This document shows positions 8,892 to 15,582 of a stretch of 64,000 bases of DNA, one piece after another. A program made the position numbers and the translations under genes. The notes below the pieces were generated by a model. The model saw only the letters and a program-made list of their open reading frames with translations, ran no database searches and had not been told where the DNA came from. The stretch is from positions 248,001-312,000 of the forward strand of contig NZ_JAINRC010000002.1 in assembly GCF_020400655.1 (NCBI RefSeq). Direction: 5' to 3'. Numbering within the stretch: position 1 is the first letter of the stretch; every line of letters begins with the position of its first letter. Origin of the DNA: Streptomyces spinosus (GTDB lineage: Bacteria > Actinomycetota > Actinomycetes > Streptomycetales > Streptomycetaceae).

Positions 8892-9452
8892 TCAGGCGTG
8901 CCGCGCGCGGCGCACCGGCCGGCCCGCGGCGGCCGTACCGCGCAGGCGCCGGGCCCCGGCCAGCACCAGCGCGCCGCTGGCCAGGGCGTAGACACCGATG
9001 ACCTGGGCGATGGCGAGCGCGCCCACGTCCGGCCGGGTCCAGAGGAGCACTCCGGCCGCCACGGACACGACGCCGGCCGCGAACAGCACCCACTCGTGGT
9101 GCAGTTCGTGCCGGAAGCGCACCGCCGCCCAGATCTCCGCGGTGCCGGTGACCACGGCCCAGGCGCCGATCAGCGCGGCCAGGGCGAAGGCGGTGACGCC
9201 GGGCCAGCCGATGCCGACCACGCCCGCGGCGGTGCCCAGGACACCTCCGGTCGCGTGCGCGGCGCGGTGGGCCGCGTCCCCTTGCCGGCGGAAGGCACTC
9301 GTCAGGAGGGCCAGGCCGTCGACGAGGGCGTACACGCCGAAGAGGAGGGCCAGCGCGAGGACGGTCACCCCCGGCCACACCAGGGCGACCACCCCGAACA
9401 GCAGGGCCGCCGTACCCCGCGCCACGAGCATCCACATCAGCTGCCGCCGCAC
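8892..9452 (-). CDS. HdeD-like (DUF308) multi-spanning membrane protein
   Basis: This is a 186-residue integral membrane protein with about six hydrophobic segments arranged as repeated two-helix units. Typical DUF308/HdeD phrases are visible: GVVALVWPGVTVLALALLFG, GVVGIGWPGVTAFALAALIG and AGVLLWTRPDVGALAIAQVIG, each a 'G..W.PG.T..ALA..IG' repeat. In E. coli HdeD is linked to acid resistance; the actinobacterial homologues are generally associated with stress regulons. The GTG at 9452 is preceded by AAGGGG; longer forms would add a non-hydrophobic tail. A SigB-type GGGTAC element lies about 40 nt upstream. Its neighbours (CBS protein, RsbW kinase, SigB-like sigma factor) support a general-stress role. 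Confidence 0.85.
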   Translation of the reverse strand: MRRQLMWMLVARGTAALLFGVVALVWPGVTVLALALLFGVYALVDGLALLTSAFRRQGDAAHRAAHATGGVLGTAAGVVGIGWPGVTAFALAALIGAWAVVTGTAEIWAAVRFRHELHHEWVLFAAGVVSVAAGVLLWTRPDVGALAIAQVIGVYALASGALVLAGARRLRGTAAAGRPVRRARHA

Positions 9453-9490
9453 ACCATCACCCCTTCGTCCGCTGAACAGAGGTGTCCCGG

Positions 9491-9514
9491 GTACCCCGCG
9501 CACGGCCCGCACCG
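9491..9514 (-). promoter_or_regulatory. possible SigB-type promoter of HdeD-like gene
   Basis: Read on the minus strand, CGGT and GGGTAC are separated by 14 nt, close to the Streptomyces SigB consensus GNNT-N14-16-GGGTAY. The element sits about 40 nt before the GTG start at 9452. The -35 part has one mismatch. Confidence 0.4.
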
Positions 9515-9606
9515 ATCTCGCGCACCGATATCCCGGCGGGCCGTTTTGCCCACCGGTCACGGGTTGATCGAGATGTCCCGGACATTACGACCTTTCATGA
9601 GGACGA

Positions 9607-9895
9607 GTGACCACCACGGCACGGGACATCAGGACCAAGGGTGCGGAATGCATGACCGCCGACGAGACCGTTCTCGACGCCGCCCGCAAGATGGCGGAAC
9701 TCGGCGTGGGCGCGCTTCCCGTCTGCGGCACCGACGACCGTCCAAAGCCTGCGCACCATGGCCTCCCACAAGGTGCGCCGGCTGCCCGTCATCGACGGCC
9801 ACCGCCTCGTGGGCGTCGTCGCCCTGGCGGACGTCGCCCGGGCGCTGCCCGACCGAGCCGCCGGTGACCTCCGGGACGTCCTCTCCAGCGACTGA
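9607..9895 (+). pseudogene. CBS-domain protein, internal deletion and frameshift
   Basis: The first ~43 codons read as the N-terminus of a two-CBS stress protein (GTG start, ...CMTADETVLDAARKMAELGVGALPVCGTDDR). Directly after this, from about 9746, a different frame reads the C-terminal end of the same protein type (LRTMASHKVRRLPVIDGH ... DVARALPD ... DVLSSD, stop at 9893-9895). Intact homologues have about 60 residues between these parts, including the end of CBS1 and the start of CBS2. The central segment is therefore missing and the remainder is out of frame; total length is 289 nt, not a multiple of three. An intact paralogue is present at 19258-19689. A truncated product is possible but unlikely to bind adenylates. 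Confidence 0.85.
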
Positions 9896-10080
9896 TCCCC
9901 CTTCCCGTCCGCACGGCAGGAATCACGACGGGAATCGCACCGGGAATCACGGCAGGAACACCGGGGACACCGTATGAAAGCCCTGCCGCTGATTCCCCCG
10001 CTTTTCCTTCACAAACAAGGCGCTTTCGAGGAATGCGGTCACCGGCCCAGGGCAAACGGTGGTCCAGGAGGTAGATAACT

Positions 10081-10251
10081 ATGGTTCCCCTGCTGCTTGT
10101 ACTGCTCCTCGCACTGATTCTCTTCGGCGCCGGATTCGCCATCAAGATTCTGTGGTGGGTCGCCGTCGCCGTCCTGGTGCTCTGGCTGCTCGGCTTCGTC
10201 ATGCGCTCCACCAACGCGGGCGGTGGCCGCGGACGCTGGTACCGATGGTGA
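10081..10251 (+). CDS. small hydrophobic membrane protein
   Basis: This 56-residue protein is almost entirely membrane: MVPLLLVLLLALILFGAGF, then IKILWWVAVAVLVLWLLGF, then a short Gly/Arg/Trp-rich tail ending RWYRW. It resembles the short 'hydrophobic protein' family common in Streptomyces and distantly the lmo0937-like (DUF5670) proteins. ATG 10081 is preceded by AGGAGG at 9-nt spacing, a strong ribosome binding site. It lies between stress-type genes and ends just before a strong terminator. Its function is unknown; a role in membrane stress is suggested only by the neighbourhood. Confidence 0.8.
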   Translation: MVPLLLVLLLALILFGAGFAIKILWWVAVAVLVLWLLGFVMRSTNAGGGRGRWYRW

Positions 10252-10267
10252 CCTGACGCATCACTTC

Positions 10268-10310
10268 CGCACGCGGGGACCGGCTGGGCTTCAGCCGGTC
10301 CCCGCGTGCG
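10268..10310. terminator. strong bidirectional terminator
   Basis: A 19-bp perfect stem (10268-10286 with 10292-10310; core ACGCGGGGACCGGCTG) has a 5-nt loop. It lies between the convergent small hydrophobic gene and the RsbW-like gene. Confidence 0.9.
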
Positions 10311-10316
10311 TGCGCT

Positions 10317-10739
10317 CTACCCGGCCGCCGAGGGCGACGGCGGCTGGAAGCACGCGGTGACGTCCTTGCCGTAGGGGCAGCGGTGGACCTCCACGGTGTC
10401 GGCCAGGGCGTCGACCAGGATCAGGCCGCGGCCACCCAGCGCCCCGGTGTCGGGGTCACGCTGCTCGGGCAGCCGCGGGGAGGCGTCGTGGACGGTCACG
10501 TGCAGACACGCCTGGTCCCAGGTGAGGATCAGCTGTGCCGAGCTGCGGGCGTGCACATGGGCGTTGGTGACCAGCTCGGACACCGTCAGCAGCACCGAGT
10601 CCACCAGGTCCGGCGCCGTCTCGGCCCACCCCAGCGCCGCCAGGTGCCCGCGCGTCCAGTCCCGGGCCGTCTTCACCCCGCTGCTGATCGGCAGTGAGCG
10701 CGCCCAGCCCACCGCCTTCACCGAGGAGTCCTCGGCCAT
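10317..10739 (-). CDS. RsbW-like anti-sigma factor / HATPase_c protein
   Basis: The 140-residue product is a single GHKL ATPase domain. The N box is visible as LTVSELVTNAHVHA, the G1 region as VTVHDASPRLP, and the G2 region as GALGGRGLILVDALAD. This is the compact RsbW/SpoIIAB-like arrangement, in which the protein binds and inhibits a SigB-type sigma factor and phosphorylates an anti-anti-sigma partner. ATG 10739 is chosen because GGAGGA lies 5 nt upstream. It is divergent from a SigB-like sigma gene, a natural target, separated by 246 nt. No STAS-domain antagonist is found nearby, so the antagonist must be encoded elsewhere. Streptomyces has dozens of such ATPases, so the pairing is an inference. 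Confidence 0.88.
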   Translation of the reverse strand: MAEDSSVKAVGWARSLPISSGVKTARDWTRGHLAALGWAETAPDLVDSVLLTVSELVTNAHVHARSSAQLILTWDQACLHVTVHDASPRLPEQRDPDTGALGGRGLILVDALADTVEVHRCPYGKDVTACFQPPSPSAAG

Positions 10740-10896
10740 GTTCTCCTCCTTCGTTCGTCCCGCCGGTGTCCTCCACGTCTGCCCCGGATCGGCGCGGAGG
10801 AGCACGCGCGTCCGCGCGGAGAGGCACGGACACCGGTACGCGCCGCGAGCCGCCGGCCTGCGCCGGGGAGATTCCCCGAATTCGTGCGGGACCCGG

Positions 10897-10921
10897 GTGT
10901 AGGTGCAGGATGAGGGGGTAG
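10897..10921 (+). promoter_or_regulatory. candidate autoregulatory SigB-type promoter
   Basis: GTGT (10897-10900), 15 nt, then GGGTAG (10916-10921) matches GNNT-N14-16-GGGTAY except for the last base. A start near 10930 would leave a leader of about 56 nt before the SigB-like gene. Confidence 0.45.
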
Positions 10922-10985
10922 CCGCTGCCATGACGCCGGCCGGGGCCGGCGCTTGCGGACAGTTCGAACTCGGGAGGGGAACAGC

Positions 10986-11831
10986 ATGGTGCTCACGAGC
11001 ACGACGGCAGCCGACACGCGGACCACCGAACTGCCCGAAGTCGCCGACCCCTCCCAGGTGGCGCCCAAGGACGCCCGGGAGCTGTCCAAGCTGTTCTTCG
11101 AGCAGCTGGCCGTCCTGGAAGAGGGCACCCCCGAGTACAGCTACGCCCGCAACACGCTCATAGAGATGAACATGTCCCTGGTCCGCTACGCGGCCGGCCG
11201 CTTCCGCAGCCGTGGACCGGAGGAGATGGAGGACATCGTCCAGGTCGGCATGATCGGCCTGATCAAGGCGATCGACCGGTTCGAGCTGTCACGGGAGGCG
11301 GAGTTCACCTCCTTCGCCATCCCCTACATCGTCGGCGAGATCAAGCGGTTCTTCCGTGACACCACCTGGGCCGTGCACGTGCCCCGCCGCCTTCAGGAGG
11401 CCCGCGTCCAGCTCGCCCGCGCCACCGAGGAACTGCGCAGCCGGCTCGGCCGCACGCCGACCGACAAGGAACTGTCGGAGCTGATGAGCCTGTCCGAGGA
11501 CGAGGTCCGCGAGGCCCGCCTGGCCGCCAACGGCTACAACTCCGCCTCCCTGGACGCCGCGATCAACGGCAGCGAGGAGGGCGAGGCGGCCCTGCAGGAC
11601 TTCATCGGCACCGAGGACGCGGCCCTGGAGCTGGTGGAGGACTTCCACGCCCTGGCCCCCCTGATCGCCGGACTCGACGAGCGGGACCGGCAGATCATCC
11701 ACATGCGCTTCGTGGAGGAACTCACCCAGGCCCAGATCGGCGAACGCCTCGGTGTCTCCCAGATGCACGTCTCCCGGCTGCTGTCCCGCTGCCTGACCCG
11801 GCTGCGCGAGGGGATGCTCAGCACCCGCTGA
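10986..11831 (+). CDS. SigB/SigF-type stress RNA polymerase sigma factor
   Basis: This is a 281-residue group 3 sigma factor. After a variable N-terminus come region 2 (MNMSLVRYAAGRF ... EDIVQVGMIGLIKAIDRFE), its -10 element helix (FTSFAIPYIVGEIKRFFRD), region 3 (HVPRRLQEARVQLARA ... GRTPTDKELSEL) and region 4 (IIHMRFVEELTQAQIGERLGVSQMHVSRLLSR). This layout is the SigB/F/G/H family controlling osmotic, oxidative and developmental responses in Streptomyces. ATG 10986 follows GGGAGGGGA. A SigB-like promoter lies about 70 nt upstream, hinting at autoregulation. The divergent RsbW-like kinase is the likely inhibitor. Nine paralogues exist in S. coelicolor, so the exact orthologue cannot be named. 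Confidence 0.93.
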   Translation: MVLTSTTAADTRTTELPEVADPSQVAPKDARELSKLFFEQLAVLEEGTPEYSYARNTLIEMNMSLVRYAAGRFRSRGPEEMEDIVQVGMIGLIKAIDRFELSREAEFTSFAIPYIVGEIKRFFRDTTWAVHVPRRLQEARVQLARATEELRSRLGRTPTDKELSELMSLSEDEVREARLAANGYNSASLDAAINGSEEGEAALQDFIGTEDAALELVEDFHALAPLIAGLDERDRQIIHMRFVEELTQAQIGERLGVSQMHVSRLLSRCLTRLREGMLSTR

Positions 11832-11873
11832 GGCCAGGAGCTACCGGCCCCGGCCCGCCCTGGCCGTCCCCCC

Positions 11874-11905
11874 GTAAGATCGACTTCGACCAAGTCACGT
11901 CTTAC
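11874..11905. promoter_or_regulatory. interrupted inverted repeat before small secreted protein gene
   Basis: GTAAGA-N2-GACTT-cgacc-AAGTC-N3-TCTTAC (11874-11905) is an 11-bp interrupted palindrome ending 16 nt before the ATG at 11922. It could be an operator or a leader hairpin. Confidence 0.5.
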
Positions 11906-11921
11906 ATGGGGGAATCAACTC

Positions 11922-12230
11922 ATGACCAAGCGTCTTTCCGCCCTGGCCGTCTCCGCGGCCGTCGTCGGCGGCTTCCTCTTCGCGTCGGTGCCCGCGCACG
12001 CCGCCGCGCCGGCCGGCCCGGGGGCGGTCACCGCCAAGGCCACCGTCACGTGCAACAAGAACCAGATGCGCCAGCAGATAGCGGCGCTCAAGGACAAGGC
12101 CGCGCGGCTGAAGCAGCTCGGGGAGACCGCGGCGGCCAGGAAGGCGCTGAGCGAGGCGGCCGCCCTCCAGAAGAAGCTCGACGCGTGCATCAAGGCCGAC
12201 GAGGACGCGAGCAAGCCCTTCCCCGGCTGA
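11922..12230 (+). CDS. small secreted helical protein
   Basis: This is a 102-residue exported protein. Residues 1-28 form a signal peptide (MTKRLSALAVSAAVVGGF ... VPAHA-AAP). The mature part has two Cys (CNKNQ near 45, DACIK near 91) flanking a charged, Ala/Lys/Leu-rich amphipathic helix pair (IAALKDKAARLKQLGETAAA). The two Cys probably form one disulfide closing a helical hairpin. ATG 11922 has GGGGGA about 8 nt upstream. It sits downstream of the SigB-like gene with a weak hairpin (11833-11866) between, and is followed by a very strong terminator, so it is a stand-alone unit. Function unknown. Confidence 0.8.
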   Translation: MTKRLSALAVSAAVVGGFLFASVPAHAAAPAGPGAVTAKATVTCNKNQMRQQIAALKDKAARLKQLGETAAARKALSEAAALQKKLDACIKADEDASKPFPG

Positions 12231-12241
12231 GTCTCCGGTTC

Positions 12242-12295
12242 GGCGCGTGGCGCCGCCCGGCCCGTACCACGGGCGGGCGGCGCCACGCGCCTTTT
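12242..12295 (+). terminator. strong intrinsic terminator
   Basis: Two arms of about 23 nt (from GGCGCGTGGCGCC at 12242 to its complement ending at 12291) form an almost perfect stem with one bulge. TTTT follows, one of the few U-tracts in this window. Confidence 0.9.
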
Positions 12296-12367
12296 CCGGA
12301 CCGGTGACACCGGCGCACCCGCCCGGCACCGTGGCGTACGAGGCGGTGTGCCGCCCGCGCCCCGGGA

Positions 12368-13744
12368 TCACACCCGCTCGGTGACGGCCGGCGACTCCTC
12401 CTCGAAGGTCAGCTCCGGCGGGGGCGTGCGGAAGCCCCGGGTCAGGTAGGCGAGGTAGCAGATGCCGAGGGCCAGCCAGCAGACGCCGAGGACGAGGGCC
12501 TTGGTGTCGAGGTGGGTCAGGAGCCAGATGTCCACCGCGGCGCCGATCGCGGGGGCGACCACATGGCCCAGCGGACCGGGGCGGCGGCCCGCGCGCCGTT
12601 CGCGCACGTACGTGGCGATGACCGCGAAGTTGACGAAGGTGAAGGCGATGAAGGCGCCGAAGTTGATGAAGGAGGTGGAGGTCGCCACGCTCAGCCGCAG
12701 GGCGATCAGGCCGACCACGCCGGTGAGGAGGATGTTGAGGACCGGGGTGCGGTAGCGCGGGTGGATGTGCCCGAAGATCCGGCGCGGCAGGACGGAGTCG
12801 CGGCCCATGGCGTAGAGCAGCCGGGACGTGCTCGCCTGCGCGGCGATGCCGGACGCGAACTGGGCCACCACCAGGCCGGCCAGGAAGACGGAGGAGAACA
12901 GGTCGCCGCCGATGGTGCGGGCGATCTCGAAGGCGGCCGAGCTGGGGTCGTCGAAGGAGCTGCCGGGGTGGGCCAGCTGGGTGGCCCAGGCGACGGCCAC
13001 GAAGATGCCGCCGCCGATCAGGGCGATCAGCAGGATGGCCCGGGGCATGGTGTGCCGCGGCTCGATGGTCTCCTCGGTGAGCGTGGTGACCGCGTCGAAG
13101 CCGAGGAAGGAGTAGGCCGCGATCGCCGCTCCGGCGGAGACGCCCGCCAGGGTGGTGGCGTGGTTGGCGAACGGGGCCGTGCCGGCCAGCGCGCCGGCGC
13201 CCCCGGCGTGCACCACGTGCCGCAGGGAGAGCGCGACGAAGATGCCGATCACCAGCACCTGGAAGGTCATGAGCAGGTCGTTGGCCCGCTCGGCGGTCTT
13301 GATGCCCCGCACGTTCAGGGCGGTGGTCAGCGCGATGAAGCCGATGATCCACACCCAGAACGGGACGCCGGGGAACTGGGCCTGGAGGTAGGCGCCGCCG
13401 ATCAGCCAGATGACCATGGGCAGGAAGAAGTAGTCGAGCAGGGTGGCCCAGCCGATCAGGAAGCCCACCCGCGAGTCGATGGCCCTGCGGACGTAGGTGT
13501 ACGCCGACCCGGCCACGGGGTACGCGGCGGCCATCTTCCCGTAGCTGTGCGCGGTGAACAGCATGGCGAGCAGGGCCAGCAGATAGGCGGTGGGCACGGT
13601 GCCGCCGGTGCTCTCGGCCACGACGCCGAACGTGCCGAGCACGATCAGCGGGGTCATGTAGGCGAGGCCGAACAGGACGACGGATCTGAGCGTCAGCGCA
13701 CGGGTGAGGCCCTGAGCGGGGGCGTTCTCCATGAAGGGCTCCAT
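12368..13744 (-). CDS. APC-family amino acid permease
   Basis: The 458-residue product has about 12 hydrophobic helices typical of the amino acid-polyamine-organocation superfamily. The N-terminal signature is clear: VVLFGLAYMTPLIVLGTFGVV in TM1 and SYGKMAAAYPVAGSAYTYVRR at TM2. Helix 6 has AIAAYSFLGFDAVTTLTEETI, and ASTSRLLYAMGRDSVLP follows TM8. It acts in the cytoplasmic membrane as a proton-coupled or exchange transporter of an amino acid or amine. ATG 13744 has GGAG 6 nt upstream. It lies 59 nt downstream of a nitrilase-superfamily hydrolase, so transporter and amidohydrolase probably form one catabolic operon, with the divergent GntR regulator as controller. The substrate cannot be read from sequence. 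Confidence 0.9.
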   Translation of the reverse strand: MEPFMENAPAQGLTRALTLRSVVLFGLAYMTPLIVLGTFGVVAESTGGTVPTAYLLALLAMLFTAHSYGKMAAAYPVAGSAYTYVRRAIDSRVGFLIGWATLLDYFFLPMVIWLIGGAYLQAQFPGVPFWVWIIGFIALTTALNVRGIKTAERANDLLMTFQVLVIGIFVALSLRHVVHAGGAGALAGTAPFANHATTLAGVSAGAAIAAYSFLGFDAVTTLTEETIEPRHTMPRAILLIALIGGGIFVAVAWATQLAHPGSSFDDPSSAAFEIARTIGGDLFSSVFLAGLVVAQFASGIAAQASTSRLLYAMGRDSVLPRRIFGHIHPRYRTPVLNILLTGVVGLIALRLSVATSTSFINFGAFIAFTFVNFAVIATYVRERRAGRRPGPLGHVVAPAIGAAVDIWLLTHLDTKALVLGVCWLALGICYLAYLTRGFRTPPPELTFEEESPAVTERV

Positions 13745-13803
13745 GTCGGGCTCCGGGGGGAGCCCCGGGGGACGGGGACGGGCGGGCGGGCGGGCCGGAA
13801 GCC

Positions 13804-14673
13804 TCAGCCGGTGGCGGGACGCCAGCGGCCGGGGTCGATGCGGCCGCCGTACAGCGGCAGGTCGATCGGGGTGTCGGCGTCGGTGAACTGGTCCCACATG
13901 CGGTTGAGCCCCGCCGTGCCGAAGGTGCGGACGCGCGTGACGTCGTCCAGGTCGACCACGTCGGTCAGCACCGTGGGGGCCGAGTCGGGGGCCTCGGCGC
14001 GCACCCGTCCCTCGGGGTCCACCACCAGGCTACGGCCGGTGCCGAGGGGGCCGGCGGTGTTGACGCTGAGCACGAAGACCTGGTTGACGATGGCGTTGGC
14101 CCGGGCCAGCACCAATTCCTGGGCGCGGTCCGCCGTGGTGGTCATGACCGGGTTGACGATCGCCTCGGCGCCCAGCCAGGCCAGCTGGCGCGCGACCTCC
14201 GGGAACCAGGCGTCGTAACAGATGGAGATGCCGATACGGCCGACGCCGGGCAGGTCCGCCACGACGAAGCGGTCGCCGGGGTCGTACGGCTCGTGCGGCC
14301 GCCACGGGAAGATCTTGCGGTACGAGGCGACGAGGCGGCCGTCCGGGGAGTAGACCGGCGCCGTGTTGAACAGCTCGCCCCGCTCACCGCGCTCGCACAC
14401 GGTGCCCGGTACGAGCCAGATGCCCAGGTCGCCGGCGAGCTCGGCGAGCTGCCGGGAGCGGGGGCCGTCCAGCGGCTCGGCGGCCTCCTGGAGCTGTTCG
14501 GTCGCCGACGGCGAACCGTCGACGCCGCACAGGTGCAGTTCCGGGTACACGGCGAGGCGGGTCTGCGGGAAGCGGTCCAGCAGCTGTCCGACGTCCTCGG
14601 CGAATCCGGACAGGGGTGCCGTCGCCGGGCGGGGAGGCACCTGGACGAGGGCGAGGGGCAGGGGACGGGACAT
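13804..14673 (-). CDS. carbon-nitrogen hydrolase (nitrilase superfamily)
   Basis: This is a 289-residue amidohydrolase with the Glu-Lys-Cys triad visible: E45 in VYPELHLCG, K120 in SYRKIFPW and nucleophile C152 in SICYDAWFPE. These hydrolyse non-peptide C-N bonds of amides, nitriles or N-carbamoyl compounds in the cytoplasm. The gene starts at ATG 14673, is followed by an APC permease gene, and is divergent from a GntR/FCD regulator across an AT-rich, palindrome-bearing 80-nt gap. The arrangement suggests uptake and hydrolysis of an amide or amino-acid derivative, with induction by the substrate or product. Length and motif spacing are normal for aliphatic amidase-like members; the substrate is unassigned. 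Confidence 0.9.
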   Translation of the reverse strand: MSRPLPLALVQVPPRPATAPLSGFAEDVGQLLDRFPQTRLAVYPELHLCGVDGSPSATEQLQEAAEPLDGPRSRQLAELAGDLGIWLVPGTVCERGERGELFNTAPVYSPDGRLVASYRKIFPWRPHEPYDPGDRFVVADLPGVGRIGISICYDAWFPEVARQLAWLGAEAIVNPVMTTTADRAQELVLARANAIVNQVFVLSVNTAGPLGTGRSLVVDPEGRVRAEAPDSAPTVLTDVVDLDDVTRVRTFGTAGLNRMWDQFTDADTPIDLPLYGGRIDPGRWRPATG

Positions 14674-14685
14674 GGCCAGGAAATT

Positions 14686-14724
14686 AGCTCAAGGTGAGCT
14701 GTTAATCAATAGAATCATTTTGAT
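14686..14724. promoter_or_regulatory. candidate operators of the GntR regulator
   Basis: Two palindromes lie in the 80-nt divergent gap: AGCTCA-AGG-TGAGCT (14686-14700) and ATCAA-N10-TTGAT (14705-14724). The gap is markedly AT-rich compared with its surroundings. Confidence 0.6.
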
Positions 14725-14753
14725 CCGTTTTCCGGTCTCGCTACATTGACGGC

Positions 14754-15581
14754 ATGCCTCACCCCCAGGACGGCCCCGCCCCTGACGGCCATGACCCCGA
14801 CGGCCGGGACCCGCGGCCGGCCGGCGCGGCGGCCCTGCCCTTCAACGCCCCCGCGCTCGACGGCATCCGCCGGCTCACGGCCCTGGACACCGTGCGCGCG
14901 CGCATCGGGCTCGCCGTCGACCTGGGACTGCTCGCCCCGGGCGAGAAGCTCCCTCCGACCGACCGGATAGCCGCGGCGCTCGACGTCGGGGAGATCACCG
15001 TCCGCCGCGCACTGTCCACGCTCTGCCAGGACGGCGTCCTGGAACGCCGCCGGGGCCGCAACGGGGGCACCCGGGTCGCCGAGCGGCCGGCCCGGGGCGT
15101 GGTCGGCGCGATGGACGACTACCGCGCGCGGAACAGCGAGGTCCACGCGCTCGTGGACCAGCGGCTCGTGCTGGAGTGCGGCCTCGCCCACCTGGCCGCC
15201 CGCAACGCCGGCGAAGCCGCCCTGGCGCACCTGGAGCGGCTGGCCGACGAGATGGACCAGGTGCCGACCTGGGCGGAGTTCCACGGCTGCGACGAACGGT
15301 TCCACCTCGCCGTCGCCGCCGCCACCGGCGTGCCCGCGGCGGCCGAGGCCTACCGCGGCGTGCTCCAGCAGCTGTACCGCTACTACCTGCCCTACCCGAT
15401 GGACGCCCTGCGCGAGTCCAACCTCGAACACCGCGCCCTGGTCCGGGCCCTGCGCGCCGGCGACACCGCGGCGGCGGCCGACATCGCGCGCCGGCACGTG
15501 GAGGTGCTCCACCGGACCATGTTCGTGGGGCTGCTGGAGACGGCCGGGGGCCAGGGGACCGGCCCTCGCGGGACCGCCTGA
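14754..15581 (+). CDS. GntR-family regulator with FCD ligand domain
   Basis: The 275-residue product has a flexible Pro/Asp-rich N-terminus, a winged helix-turn-helix (about 60-115: LPPTDRIAAALDVGEITVRR, ALSTLCQDGVLERRRGRNGG) and an all-helical FCD effector domain. FCD metal-binding residues are suggested by the pattern D..RLVLECG, F..CDERFHLAVA and H..LV.AL.....A. It is a cytoplasmic repressor-type protein, usually inducible by a small carboxylate or amino acid. It is divergent from the amidohydrolase-permease operon and most likely controls that operon and itself. ATG 14754 is the natural start; no strong SD is visible. Its stop is 1 nt from the convergent phosphatase gene's stop. Confidence 0.88.
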   Translation: MPHPQDGPAPDGHDPDGRDPRPAGAAALPFNAPALDGIRRLTALDTVRARIGLAVDLGLLAPGEKLPPTDRIAAALDVGEITVRRALSTLCQDGVLERRRGRNGGTRVAERPARGVVGAMDDYRARNSEVHALVDQRLVLECGLAHLAARNAGEAALAHLERLADEMDQVPTWAEFHGCDERFHLAVAAATGVPAAAEAYRGVLQQLYRYYLPYPMDALRESNLEHRALVRALRAGDTAAAADIARRHVEVLHRTMFVGLLETAGGQGTGPRGTA

Positions 15582-15582
15582 C

